Of a stretch of 64,000 nt of DNA, positions 53,043 to 61,677 are shown in pieces. Position numbers and translations under genes: made by a program. Every line of letters begins with the position of its first letter. Position 1 is the stretch's first letter. This stretch comes from Aurantiacibacter sp. MUD11 (GTDB taxonomy: Bacteria > Pseudomonadota > Alphaproteobacteria > Sphingomonadales > Sphingomonadaceae), in the NCBI RefSeq assembly GCF_026967575.1, contig NZ_CP114054.1:62001-126000 (forward strand). Reading direction: 5' to 3'. Below the pieces are notes generated by a model, which saw only the letters and a list, made by a program, of their open reading frames with translations, ran no database searches and was not told the DNA's origin.

Positions 53043-54068
53043 ATGGGTTATCGTGTTGCCGTGGTCGGAGCGACGGGGAATGTCGGGCGCGAGATGCTCG
53101 CCATCCTTGCCGAGCGTGAATTCCCGATGGACGAGGTGGCTGCGGTCGCTTCCGGGCGTTCGACGGGCACCGAGATCGAGATTGGCGACACCGGCAAGAT
53201 GCTGAAGTGCAAGAACCTCGAGCACTTTGACTTCGCCGGCTGGGATATCGCCCTGTTCGCCTGCGGCAGCGCGGCGACCAAGGAATATGCGCCCAAGGCG
53301 GCCGCCGCCGGCTGCGTGGTGATCGATAACAGCTCGCTCTACCGGATGGACCCGGACGTGCCGCTGATCGTGCCCGAGGTGAACCCCGACGCGATCGACG
53401 AGTACAAGAAGAAGAACATCATCGCGAACCCCAACTGCTCGACCGCGCAGATGGTGGTGGCGCTGAAGCCGCTGCACGATGCTGCGACGATCAAGCGCGT
53501 GGTCGTTTCCACCTACCAGTCGGTGTCCGGCGCCGGCAAGTCGGGCATGGACGAGCTGTTCGAACAGAGCCGCGCCATCTTCGTCGGCGACCAGGTGGAA
53601 CCGCGCACCTTCACCAAGCAGATCGCCTTCAACGTGATCCCGCACATCGACGTGTTCATGGAAGACGGTTCCACCAAGGAAGAGTGGAAGATGGTGGTCG
53701 AGACGAAAAAGATCCTCGATCCCAAGATCAAGCTGACCGCCACCTGCGTGCGCGTGCCGGTGTTCGTCGGCCACTCGGAAGCGATCAACATCGAGTTCGA
53801 GAAGGAAATCTCCGCCAAGGAAGCACAGGACATCCTGCGCGAGGCGCCGGGCATCATGCTCGTCGACAAGCGCGAGGACGGTGGATACGTCACCCCGGTG
53901 GAAAGCGCCGGTGACGGCGCGACCTATATCAGCCGCGTGCGCGAAGACAGCACCGTGGACAACGGTTTGACGCTGTGGTGCGTTTCCGACAATTTGCGCA
54001 AGGGTGCTGCACTTAACGCAGTCCAGATTGCCGAGCTGCTGGGTCGGCGTCACTTGCAAAAGGGATAA
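53043..54068 (+). CDS. asd: Aspartate-semialdehyde dehydrogenase
   Basis: NADPH-dependent enzyme of 341 residues for lysine, threonine, methionine and diaminopimelate synthesis. The Rossmann motif VVGATGNVGREML opens the protein, C132 in ANPNCSTAQMV is the acyl-enzyme cysteine, and SVSGAGKSGMDEL plus the VPVFVGHSEAINIEF segment hold substrate residues. First gene of a short rightward unit with a lipoprotein and a hydrolase. Confidence 0.96.
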   Translation: MGYRVAVVGATGNVGREMLAILAEREFPMDEVAAVASGRSTGTEIEIGDTGKMLKCKNLEHFDFAGWDIALFACGSAATKEYAPKAAAAGCVVIDNSSLYRMDPDVPLIVPEVNPDAIDEYKKKNIIANPNCSTAQMVVALKPLHDAATIKRVVVSTYQSVSGAGKSGMDELFEQSRAIFVGDQVEPRTFTKQIAFNVIPHIDVFMEDGSTKEEWKMVVETKKILDPKIKLTATCVRVPVFVGHSEAINIEFEKEISAKEAQDILREAPGIMLVDKREDGGYVTPVESAGDGATYISRVREDSTVDNGLTLWCVSDNLRKGAALNAVQIAELLGRRHLQKG

Positions 54069-54073
54069 GTCTT

Positions 54074-54613
54074 ATGCGCCGTCTTGCTCTCCTCGCCCTC
54101 CCGCTGATGCTTGCCGCCTGCGGGGATGCACCGGGGGAAGACGGGCAGGACACCGGGGCAGAGGCAGCCCCGGCGGAAGACGTCGCGCTGGACCTGCAGG
54201 GCACCGGTATCGTCGTCCCCGCGCAAAGCGGGTTCGAGGAACTGGCGGTGCCCTTCGGTTCCAGCCGCGTGCCGACCGAGGCGACGCTGGGCAACGTACT
54301 GGGCGCGGTGGTGGAAACCAGCACCACGCCCAATGACTGCGGCCTCACCTTCACCAGCTACGACGGACTGACGCTCAACTTCCGCGACGATCAGTTCGTC
54401 GGTTACTGGGCGACCACTCCCTATTCCGACATCGGCACGCGCGCGCAGCTGCTGGCGGCAGAGAATATCGCCATGGTGGAAGACAGCACCGTGGGCGAGG
54501 AATTCACCATCGGCGATCCCGCTACCCCGGTCATCGCCGGGCTGTTCACCGGTGCAGGCGACGATGCCGGCGTCGAGGCGCTGTGGGCGGGCGAGAACTG
54601 CATCCCGCGATGA
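54074..54613 (+). CDS. Hypothetical lipoprotein
   Basis: Protein of 179 residues with a lipobox (PLMLAAC, C16) and an acidic linker (about 17-40). The mature part has two cysteines (NDCGLTFTSYDGLTLNFRDD and GENCIPR) and a beta-rich look. No known family is evident. It starts five bases after asd and its stop overlaps the next start (ATGA), so it belongs to the asd transcript. Confidence 0.75.
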   Translation: MRRLALLALPLMLAACGDAPGEDGQDTGAEAAPAEDVALDLQGTGIVVPAQSGFEELAVPFGSSRVPTEATLGNVLGAVVETSTTPNDCGLTFTSYDGLTLNFRDDQFVGYWATTPYSDIGTRAQLLAAENIAMVEDSTVGEEFTIGDPATPVIAGLFTGAGDDAGVEALWAGENCIPR

Positions 54614-55365
54614 GCGACCTCACCACCGAAACCATCACCGCGCCGGACGGGACGCACATTGCCGTGCATCGCATGGGGGCCGGGCGCCCCGTGCTGATGC
54701 TGCACGGCCTGTTCTCCAATGCCGAGATCAACTGGCAGAAGTTCGGCCACGCCGCGCTGCTGGCCGCGAACGGGTTCGAGGCGATCATGCCCGACTGGCG
54801 GGTGCATGGGCACAGCGACGCGCCGCATGATCCGGAGCTCTATTCCCCCGGTGTGCTGGTGCGCGATGCGCAGCATATCGTGAAGGTGCTGGGGCTGGAC
54901 GACTACGACCTCGTCGGCTTCTCGCTGGGCGCGCGCACGGCCACCAGCGCGGTGATCGCGGGTCTGCGTCCGCGGCGGCTGGTGCTGGCGGGCATGGGTA
55001 TCGAGGGGCTAACCAACTGGGAGAAGCGCGCCGCCTTCTTCATCGACATGATCGACCGCTACGACGAGATCGAGCATGGCGACCCGGCCTTCCTCGCCAA
55101 GAGCTTCATGAAGACGCAGGGCATCGACCGCGTCGCCGCGCGCCTGCTGATGACGCGCGGGGTGGAGGACATCGCTACGGACGACTTGTCGAAGATCGAC
55201 ATGCCCGTGCTGGTGCTGATCGGCGACCAGGACCGCGACAACGGCTCGCCCGACCGGCTGGCCGCTGCACTGCCCGACGCGCGGGTGCAGGTGATCCCCG
55301 GCAATCACATGAGCAGCGTGACCAAGCCCGACATGGGGCAGGCGATCCTCGACTTTCTTTCGTAG
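54610..55365 (+). CDS. Alpha/beta hydrolase
   Basis: Cytosolic hydrolase of 251 residues. HGLFSNAEINWQKFG gives the oxyanion region, GFSLGAR holds the nucleophile Ser105, LVLIGDQDRDNGSPD the aspartate and PGNHMSSV the histidine, so the triad is complete. The DWRVHGHSDAP loop is typical of esterase/lactonase-like members. Substrate unknown. Coupled to the lipoprotein by ATGA overlap. Confidence 0.85.
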   Translation: MSDLTTETITAPDGTHIAVHRMGAGRPVLMLHGLFSNAEINWQKFGHAALLAANGFEAIMPDWRVHGHSDAPHDPELYSPGVLVRDAQHIVKVLGLDDYDLVGFSLGARTATSAVIAGLRPRRLVLAGMGIEGLTNWEKRAAFFIDMIDRYDEIEHGDPAFLAKSFMKTQGIDRVAARLLMTRGVEDIATDDLSKIDMPVLVLIGDQDRDNGSPDRLAAALPDARVQVIPGNHMSSVTKPDMGQAILDFLS

Positions 55366-55410
55366 GACAGCGTGATAGGCTTGCCGGGACACAGACACCG
55401 GAGCCTCACC

Positions 55411-56400
55411 ATGCGTATCCTTGCCGCCGTAGCCATTTGCCTTGCCCTGCCTGCCTGCGAGGCGGTGGCCGAGACGGAAGCGCAGCCCTCGGTTGCCAGC
55501 CAGGGCACCCTGTTCGTCGCCAACAAGCGCGGCGCCAGCCTGTCGCGCATCGACCTTGCCACGGGTGAGGAAACGCACCGCGCGGAGACTTGCGAGAACC
55601 CGCACGAGCTGACCGTCTCGCCGGACGAGGCTCATGTGATGGTGGCCTGCTATTCGGGCCGCGACGTGGAGATCTACGCCACCGCCGACCTTGCGCAGGT
55701 GCGCGTCATCGAACTGGGCGAGGGCGCGCGCGTCCATTCGGCGCTGTGGCTGGACGATGGACGCGTGATCGCCGGGGCCGAGGGGCGCGGTTCGCTCTAC
55801 GTGATCGAAGGGCCGACTGCCGACGAACCGCAGCTCACCGAAATCGGCGGGGGCGGACCGGGGCCGCACCTGGTGGTTGTCGACGCGGCGGAGCGCTTCG
55901 CCTGGGGCACCATCATTCCGACGGGCGAGGTCGTGCGCTACGATCTCGAAGCGGGGACCGAGGTCACACGCCGCGTAGTGGGCGAGCAGATCGAGGCGAT
56001 TGCCCTCTCGCCCGATGGCGAGAGCCTGTGGGTCGCCTCCAACGCTGACCGCATCGCCTACCGCCTCGATCCGGTGACGCTGGAAACCGAGGTGGAGGTG
56101 GCGACCGGCGAGGTGCCGATCCGGCTTGCGCCCAGTGACCGTTTCGTCGTCAGCAGCAATTTCGGCGGCGGCGACCTGTCGGTGATTGATACCGGCACCA
56201 ACGAAGTCGCGCGCACCATCCCTGTTTCCGGGTCGCGCGATGCCGTGCAGGTAACGCTGGTGTTCAGCGACGACGGCTCGCGCCTCTACGCGGCCGAGAC
56301 CGCGACGGATACCATTGCCGAGATCGACTTTGCCAGCGGCGAGGTGCTCCGCCGCCTCGCTACGGGCCCGGGCGGGGATGGCCTGGCTGTCGTGAACTAG
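55411..56400 (+). CDS. YncE-like beta-propeller lipoprotein
   Basis: Protein of 329 residues with a signal sequence and probable lipobox (LALPAC). The mature chain shows repeated YVTN-type blades: LFVANKRGASLSRIDLATGEE, VSPDEAHVMVACYSGRDVEIY, LSPDGESLWVASNADRIAYRLD, FVVSSNFGGGDLSVIDTGTNEV, LYAAETATDTIAEIDFASGEV. E. coli YncE, a related propeller, is next to a TonB receptor, as is this gene (a DUF2946 gene lies between). I chose the ATG at 55411; the one at 55372 adds 13 hydrophilic residues. Confidence 0.82.
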   Translation: MRILAAVAICLALPACEAVAETEAQPSVASQGTLFVANKRGASLSRIDLATGEETHRAETCENPHELTVSPDEAHVMVACYSGRDVEIYATADLAQVRVIELGEGARVHSALWLDDGRVIAGAEGRGSLYVIEGPTADEPQLTEIGGGGPGPHLVVVDAAERFAWGTIIPTGEVVRYDLEAGTEVTRRVVGEQIEAIALSPDGESLWVASNADRIAYRLDPVTLETEVEVATGEVPIRLAPSDRFVVSSNFGGGDLSVIDTGTNEVARTIPVSGSRDAVQVTLVFSDDGSRLYAAETATDTIAEIDFASGEVLRRLATGPGGDGLAVVN

Positions 56401-56420
56401 GCGGCAGGCCGGAATTTTTT
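56380..56420 (+). terminator. Possible terminator overlapping the beta-propeller stop
   Basis: GGCCTG (56380-56385) pairs with CAGGCC (56405-56410), followed by GGAATTTTTT. The stem includes the final codons, so it is less certain than the other terminators. Confidence 0.4.
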
Positions 56421-56480
56421 CCCGGGCTTGCGCCTAATCAAATGACTCCGCAGGGGTAACCCGCTAGCGGCAAGGCCGGA

Positions 56481-56930
56481 ATGACGGGTCTGCGCGCAAA
56501 TCTCCGGCGAAACGGGCACAAGATGCTGGTGCTGCTCCTGGCGGTGCTCGGCATGCATGCGCTGGTGCCGGCGGGGCACATGCTCGCGCCCAGCGGCGCG
56601 CACGGCATCACCGTCACGCTCTGCCCCACTACGCACCCGCTGGCGCGCGCGCTGCCGGCACAGGCCGGGGAGGCCGGTGCGATGGACCACGCGGCGATGG
56701 GGCACATGCCTTCGTCGCCCGGGGACGATACGCCCCCGGCGGCCACGCGCGGCGACAGCAGTTGCGCATTCTCCGCCATCGGCTTCGCCGCACTGGACGC
56801 GGACCGGCCGGCATTCGACGTGCTGCTGCGCGACGCGGTGCCGCCCGAAAGCGCCACGCTGCCGCAGTTCGGCATCGTCGAAGCCGACCGCCTCCGGCCG
56901 CCGTTGCGCGCACCACCTTTCTTCGCCTGA
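56481..56930 (+). CDS. DUF2946-family protein
   Basis: Protein of 149 residues with one N-terminal helix (KMLVLLLAVLGMHALVPAGHML) and a His/Met-containing exported part (MDHAAMGHMPSSPGDD), with cysteines in TVTLCPTTHP and DSSCAFSAIGFAAL. The segment AHGITVTLCP and the final acidic-proline end fit DUF2946, a family commonly found beside copper-type TonB receptors. A metal-handling role is inference. It precedes the receptor gene by 78 bases. Confidence 0.75.
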   Translation: MTGLRANLRRNGHKMLVLLLAVLGMHALVPAGHMLAPSGAHGITVTLCPTTHPLARALPAQAGEAGAMDHAAMGHMPSSPGDDTPPAATRGDSSCAFSAIGFAALDADRPAFDVLLRDAVPPESATLPQFGIVEADRLRPPLRAPPFFA

Positions 56931-57008
56931 CAACCAGCAGAACCAGACCCGTGCCGCCCGGCCATGCGCCGGCGCGGCCCTCACGCTTTGTCAGCGAAAG
57001 AATTGATC

Positions 57009-59111
57009 ATGTCCCTGAATACGATTTGCAGGGCGGGCTTGCTCGCTTCCTGCACCCTGTTTGCGGTGCCGCTTGCCGCGCAGGAGAGCGATAGCTCCGA
57101 CGCGGTCCTCACCGACCGGATCGTCGTCACCTCCGCCCGCGCCGATGCGCCGGCGAAGGACACCCTCGAACCGCCCGAACAGATCGCGCTGCCCGCCGAT
57201 GCCGCCGCCATTGCCGCGCGCACGCCGGGCGGGGCGCTGGTGGGCAACGGTGCGCTTTCCGGGCAGCTCTCCTACCGCGGGCTGGCAGGCCAGCGCGTGC
57301 TGGGCCGCGTCAACGGCCAGCGCTTCGCGACCGGCGGCCCCAATGCCATGGACCCGCCGCTGCATTACGCGCCGTCGATCCTGGTCGAGGCGATCGAGGT
57401 GGCGCGGGGTGTCGCCCCGGTGTCGCAAGGCCCCTCGCTGGCAGGTGCGGTGAACGCGCAGCTGGTGCAGGCGCATTTCGCTGATGGCCCGGATGTGACG
57501 CCGCAGGTGCGGCTCGCCAGCCAGTATCGCAGCGTCGATGACAGCTACGCCATCGGCGGACTGGCGGCGCTCGCCAACGAGACCTGGCGGCTGGGCGTAA
57601 TCGCCAGCCGCGAGGAGGGCGAGGTTTACGAATTCCCCGGCGGAACAGCCGTAGGCACCTCGTTCGAGCGCAACCTCTACGGCGTTCACGCTGGACTGCG
57701 CCTAGGCGAGGGCGAGGTCTTCGCCGAGTATCGCCGCAACGAAACCGACCCGACCGGCAATCCGCCTTTCGCGATGGATATCGTCTATTTCGACACGGAC
57801 TTCGTGCAAGGCGGCTATCGCGGCGAACTGGCGGAAGACGTGCATCTGGACCTGCGGCTGGGCCATGTCGCCGTGCGGCACCTGATGGACAACCAGACGC
57901 TGCGCCAGCCTCCGGCGCCGCGTGCCCGGGCGACCTTTGCCGATGCCGACACCACGACGGCACAAGCCGCCCTGCGCTTCGGCACGGCGACCAGCCATGT
58001 CGAGCTGGGCGGCGACATGGAGCTGGTCGACAAGTTCGTGCGGATCACCGATCCGACCAATGCTGCCTTCTTCATCGACGCCCAGCCGAACCTGCAAGCG
58101 GATCGCTTTGGCGGTTACGTGCAATGGCGTGGGGCTCTCGGCGCGGTGCAGGCCGAAGTCGGGGCGCGGCTGGATCACACCTTGCAGGAAGCGGGGGTGC
58201 CGGAACTGGGCACTGCCGTGCCGATGGGGCCGCGCAACCTTGCCAATGCCTTCATCGCTGCTGACCGGAGCTACTCCGAGACGATGGTAGACGGGGTCTT
58301 GCGCGCATGGCTGTCGACGGATGCGATCACGCCGCGCCTGACGCTGGCCCGCAAAGAGCGCGTGCCGAGCCTGCTCGAACGGTTCGGCTGGCTGCCGACC
58401 GAGGCCAGCTTCGGGCTGGCGGACGGCAACATCTATGTCGGCAATCTCGGTCTCGACCCGGAAACCGCCTGGATTGCCGAACTGGGCATCGATTTCGATG
58501 GCGACATGGCCAGCTTCCGCCCGACGCTGTTCTATCGCCGGGTCGACGACTTCATCCAGGGCGTGCCGTTCGACGATACCGTCGGCGTGGTCGACAGCCC
58601 GGTGGAGATGGTCGCGGCGATGAACGGCGACAGCACTCCGCTGCAATTTGCCAATGTCGATGCGGAGCTGTGGGGCGTGGACATGGATTTCACCCTGCGT
58701 CCGGTCGAGAGCCTGGAGCTGTCCGGCACGGCCAGCTTCGTGCGCGGGGAGCGGCGCGACATTGCCGACAATCTCTACCGCGTCTCGCCGGCGAACCTGC
58801 GGCTGGCGGCCGTATGGCAAGGCGTACGGGTCTCGCTGGGGGCCGAACTCCTTGCCGCGGCTGTGCAAGAGGAGGTTTCCGCCACCAACGACGAGCAGGC
58901 GAGCGACGGCTATGCCGTGGTCGGCCTGTTCGGGCGCGTCGATCTGACCCCGGCGATCGCGCTGGAAGCGGGTGTCGAGAACCTGTTCGACACCTTCTAC
59001 CAGCCGCACCTTGCCGGGCGCAGCCGCGTCGGCGCGTCGGATGTCCCGCTGGGCGATCGCCTGCCGGGTTACGGCCGCCACGGTTGGGTACGGCTGCTGG
59101 CGCAGTTCTGA
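57009..59111 (+). CDS. TonB-dependent receptor, OprC/NosA copper type
   Basis: Outer-membrane receptor of 700 residues. A signal peptide (cleaved near LAAQ) precedes the plug (about 30-155) with LSYRGLAGQRVLGRVNGQRF and the MDPPLHYAPSILVEAIEVARG segment typical of OprC/NosA; the rest is a beta-barrel ending in the outer-membrane C-terminal signal LLAQF. The HxM copper pair appears as H291-L-M293 (RHLMDNQTLR). The plug CxxxM pair is G110-PNA-M114 here, with no cysteine. No TonB-box-like leader region with an extra signalling domain is present. Start chosen at 57009; an upstream start at 56964 precedes the signal peptide. Confidence 0.85.
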   Translation: MSLNTICRAGLLASCTLFAVPLAAQESDSSDAVLTDRIVVTSARADAPAKDTLEPPEQIALPADAAAIAARTPGGALVGNGALSGQLSYRGLAGQRVLGRVNGQRFATGGPNAMDPPLHYAPSILVEAIEVARGVAPVSQGPSLAGAVNAQLVQAHFADGPDVTPQVRLASQYRSVDDSYAIGGLAALANETWRLGVIASREEGEVYEFPGGTAVGTSFERNLYGVHAGLRLGEGEVFAEYRRNETDPTGNPPFAMDIVYFDTDFVQGGYRGELAEDVHLDLRLGHVAVRHLMDNQTLRQPPAPRARATFADADTTTAQAALRFGTATSHVELGGDMELVDKFVRITDPTNAAFFIDAQPNLQADRFGGYVQWRGALGAVQAEVGARLDHTLQEAGVPELGTAVPMGPRNLANAFIAADRSYSETMVDGVLRAWLSTDAITPRLTLARKERVPSLLERFGWLPTEASFGLADGNIYVGNLGLDPETAWIAELGIDFDGDMASFRPTLFYRRVDDFIQGVPFDDTVGVVDSPVEMVAAMNGDSTPLQFANVDAELWGVDMDFTLRPVESLELSGTASFVRGERRDIADNLYRVSPANLRLAAVWQGVRVSLGAELLAAAVQEEVSATNDEQASDGYAVVGLFGRVDLTPAIALEAGVENLFDTFYQPHLAGRSRVGASDVPLGDRLPGYGRHGWVRLLAQF

Positions 59112-59242
59112 CACGAAGGAAAAGGCAGGGGCCGGGGGCAAAGCGCCTCCTGGCCCTTGCAAATCAATCCCTTTTCAGGCCAGCCTGCCCCTACCACGGG
59201 TTTGGGACGACTGGCGTGGCTACGACAGGAATGGATGTTTTG

Positions 59243-59608
59243 ATGACAAGTAACCGAATGACCGGCGCCGCCACGGCCATGCTGCTTCTCGCGCTGGGTG
59301 CCTGTGAGACCGTGGACGACGAGGCTCCCTACGAACCCAATGCTTCCATGGGCATGCTGATTGCGCGGGATTCCTGCAGCAGCTGCCACGCGGTGGGCGG
59401 CACCGGCGATTCTCCCAACGAGGACGCCACGGCTTTCCGCGAAGTGGTCAACCGGCCCGGCACTACGCCTGAGGGGCTGGCGACGTGGCTGCGCGACGCG
59501 CACAACTATCCCATCGAAATGGGCGTGCACCTCGAGCCGCACCAGGTGGATTCGCTGGTGGCCTACATGATGCGGCTGGAAACGGGCGATCACGCCTCCG
59601 CGCGCTGA
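59243..59608 (+). CDS. Haem-binding cytochrome c lipoprotein
   Basis: Small protein of 121 residues with a lipobox (LLALGAC, C21) and one haem-binding CSSCH (C45-C48-H49); a methionine near the end (YMMRLE) is the likely distal ligand. The fold matches class I cytochromes c. It is the last gene of the propeller-DUF2946-receptor group, 130 bases after the receptor. The ATG at 59243 has AGGA at about twelve bases; an ATG at 59231 is also in frame. Confidence 0.82.
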   Translation: MTSNRMTGAATAMLLLALGACETVDDEAPYEPNASMGMLIARDSCSSCHAVGGTGDSPNEDATAFREVVNRPGTTPEGLATWLRDAHNYPIEMGVHLEPHQVDSLVAYMMRLETGDHASAR

Positions 59609-59630
59609 GGCCCTGCTCCAGTAACGCCAC

Positions 59631-59668
59631 AAAAAAAAGGGCGCCGCCGTTTCCGGCAGCGCCCTTGT
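59631..59668 (-). terminator. Intrinsic terminator of rpsF-rpsR-rplI
   Basis: AAGGGCGC (59637-59644) pairs with GCGCCCTT (59659-59666) with further inner pairs; on the minus strand it runs into eight U. It lies between two convergent genes and may also act on the cytochrome transcript. Confidence 0.88.
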
Positions 59669-59688
59669 TTGTCTCGCTAGCGAAGCGA

Positions 59689-60333
59689 TCAGCCTTCGGC
59701 GTTCTCTTCGCCTTCGGCCGGAGCTTCTTCTTCAGCAGCAGCTTCTTCGCCTTCCGCAGCGGGCAGTTCGCCCAGTTCGCGGTCGGGATCGAGCTCTTCC
59801 TGGAAGCCTTCGGCGGCAGAAGCGGCAGCTTCTTCCTCGGCGGCCTGCGCAAGGATGTCGACGCCCTGGCTCTGCAGCTCGGCTTCGTCGTCCGAACGGG
59901 CGACGTTGGCCTTGACCGTCACTTCGACTTCGGCGTGCAGCGCGATGGTCACGTCGAACATGCCGATGGTCTTGATGGGCGCACCCATGATGACCTGGCG
60001 CTTGTCGATGTCGTGGCCCTTTTCGACGAGGGCGGCAGCAACGTCACGCACGTTGACCGAGCCGTACAGCTGGCCGGCGTTGGACGCGGCACGGATCAGG
60101 ACGATCTCGGTGCCTTCGACCTTTTCGCCCTGCTTCTGTGCAGCGGTACGCTTTTCGGCGTTTTCGGCTTCCAGACGCTCGCGGTTGGCTTCGAAGACCT
60201 TCTTGTTCGCCTCGTTGGCGCGAAGGGCCTTCTTCTGCGGCAGCAGGAAGTTGCGGGCATAGCCGTCCTTCACGGTGACGATGTCACCGATCGAGCCGAG
60301 GCCACCGATACGTTCGAGGAGGATGATATCCAT
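59689..60333 (-). CDS. rplI: 50S ribosomal protein L9 with acidic tail
   Basis: L9 of 214 residues. The N-terminal RNA-binding domain (MDIILLERIGGLGSIGDIVTVKDGYARNFLLP) and connecting helix are normal; the C-terminal domain ends near 165 (NVARSDDEAELQSQGVDI). About 50 further residues are almost all Glu and Ala, against 149 in E. coli in total. It ends the rpsF-rpsR-rplI operon. Confidence 0.96.
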   Translation of the reverse strand: MDIILLERIGGLGSIGDIVTVKDGYARNFLLPQKKALRANEANKKVFEANRERLEAENAEKRTAAQKQGEKVEGTEIVLIRAASNAGQLYGSVNVRDVAAALVEKGHDIDKRQVIMGAPIKTIGMFDVTIALHAEVEVTVKANVARSDDEAELQSQGVDILAQAAEEEAAASAAEGFQEELDPDRELGELPAAEGEEAAAEEEAPAEGEENAEG

Positions 60334-60346
60334 GGGTAAGTCCTCC

Positions 60347-60571
60347 TTACTTCACGATGTAGGGCAGCAGGCCCAGGTGACGGGCGCGCTTGATCGCCTT
60401 GGCCAGCTCGCGCTGCTTCTTGGCGGAAACGGCGGTGATGCGGCTCGGGACGATCTTGCCACGTTCGGACATGAAGCCCTGCAGCAGGCGCACGTCCTTG
60501 TAGTCGATCTTCGGAGCGTCCTTGGCCGCGAACGGGCAGGACTTGCGGCGGCGGTAGAACGGGCGTGCCAT
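60347..60571 (-). CDS. rpsR: 30S ribosomal protein S18
   Basis: S18 of 74 residues with [10 protein letters not shown], the conserved [22 protein letters not shown] and [13 protein letters not shown] segments. It forms a heterodimer with S6 on the 30S platform, and its start overlaps the rpsF stop by one base. Confidence 0.97.
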   Translation of the reverse strand: MARPFYRRRKSCPFAAKDAPKIDYKDVRLLQGFMSERGKIVPSRITAVSAKKQRELAKAIKRARHLGLLPYIVK

Positions 60572-60936
60572 CAGTTACGGTCCTCCCGGTCGGAACGGCG
60601 CTTCTTCTCGCGGTCGTTCTTGCGCATCATCACGGACGGGCCGTCTTCGTGCTGTTCGACGGCGATCGTCAGCCAGCGGATGATGTCTTCGTTGATCGCA
60701 TTCTGGCGCTCCAGCTCGGCCACCAGCGAGCCGGGCCCGTCGATGTTGAGCATGACGAAATGCGCCTTGCGGTTACGGTCGATCTTGTAGGCGAGGCTCT
60801 TGAGGCCCCAAGTCTCGGTCTTCACGACCTTGCCGCCGTTCGATTCCACGATGTCCGTGGCACCGGCAGCAAGCGCATCAACCTGAGCCTGGCTCAAGTC
60901 CTGACGCGCGAGGAAAACATGCTCGTAATGAGCCAT
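60571..60936 (-). CDS. rpsF: 30S ribosomal protein S6
   Basis: S6 of 121 residues ([22 protein letters not shown] ... [19 protein letters not shown]) with a basic end ([15 protein letters not shown]). First gene of the operon; AAGGAAG precedes the ATG. The leader (about 60937-61060) has GC hairpins that could hold an S6:S18 feedback motif, but I cannot identify one with confidence. Confidence 0.96.
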   Translation of the reverse strand: MAHYEHVFLARQDLSQAQVDALAAGATDIVESNGGKVVKTETWGLKSLAYKIDRNRKAHFVMLNIDGPGSLVAELERQNAINEDIIRWLTIAVEQHEDGPSVMMRKNDREKKRRSDREDRN

Positions 60937-61116
60937 GTGCGCTTCCTTTCACTCCATGCCGATCGCTGGCTTGTCCGCGCGGATCGCGGGGCCCCTCCGG
61001 CTTTCTTGATTTCCCCGTTCCGGACGCACCGGGTCGCAGGGAAGGGGCGCACATAGCGGGATTGGCGGGAATTGCAAGCGCGGTTAGGGTGCCTCGTCCA
61101 AGGGGAGAGACTCTAC

Positions 61117-61605
61117 ATGCGAACACTTGCTTCCGCCGCCGTACTGGCGCTTGCCGCACCTGCCATGGCGCAGGACGGACCGCAACTGGTGGAGGTGTTC
61201 ACCATCACCGCCGAACTGGGCGAGGTCGATCAGATCGGCGAGACCGTGCGCGGGGTGCGGCGGATCATCCCGATCACCGGCGGGCAGGTGGTAGGCGAGG
61301 GCATTTCCGGCACGGTGCGGGCCGGGGCCTGGGACTGGCAGATCGATCGCCCCGACGGCTGCACCGAGCTGGAAGCCGACTACTTCATCGAGACCGAGGA
61401 TGGCGCGCTGATCAACGTCGTCAACCGCGCGACCATCTGCCGCGCCGCCGACGGCAGCATGCAGCCGGTCTATACCCGCCCGGTGTTCGAGCCGCCGCTG
61501 GGCGAATACGCCTGGATGGGGCAGGGCACCTTCGTCGGGCAACTGGGCATGGCCACCGATCATCCCGTCCCGGCGGTGCGGATTACCGTCTATCGCGTGG
61601 AATAG
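61117..61605 (+). CDS. Exported DUF3237-family protein
   Basis: Protein of 162 residues with a signal peptide (cleaved after PAMAQ). The mature part is a DUF3237 beta-sandwich: IGETVRGVRRIIPITGGQVVGEGISGTVRAGAWDWQI, LEADYFIETEDGALINVVNRATI. The family is usually cytosolic and of unknown function; export is somewhat unusual. It is divergent from rpsF. Confidence 0.8.
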   Translation: MRTLASAAVLALAAPAMAQDGPQLVEVFTITAELGEVDQIGETVRGVRRIIPITGGQVVGEGISGTVRAGAWDWQIDRPDGCTELEADYFIETEDGALINVVNRATICRAADGSMQPVYTRPVFEPPLGEYAWMGQGTFVGQLGMATDHPVPAVRITVYRVE

Positions 61606-61677
61606 CCCTCTTCGGCACTTTCCAAGCGCTTCGCGCATTGGCAAGCCAAGCTGTCATCCAACTTCTCGGAGAATTGC

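Noticed and set aside
60937-61060. S6:S18 feedback RNA motif in the rpsF leader
   Set aside because: The leader has GC-rich hairpins and several CCG triplets, but I could not fold the specific bulged motif with confidence. A covariance-model search would settle it.
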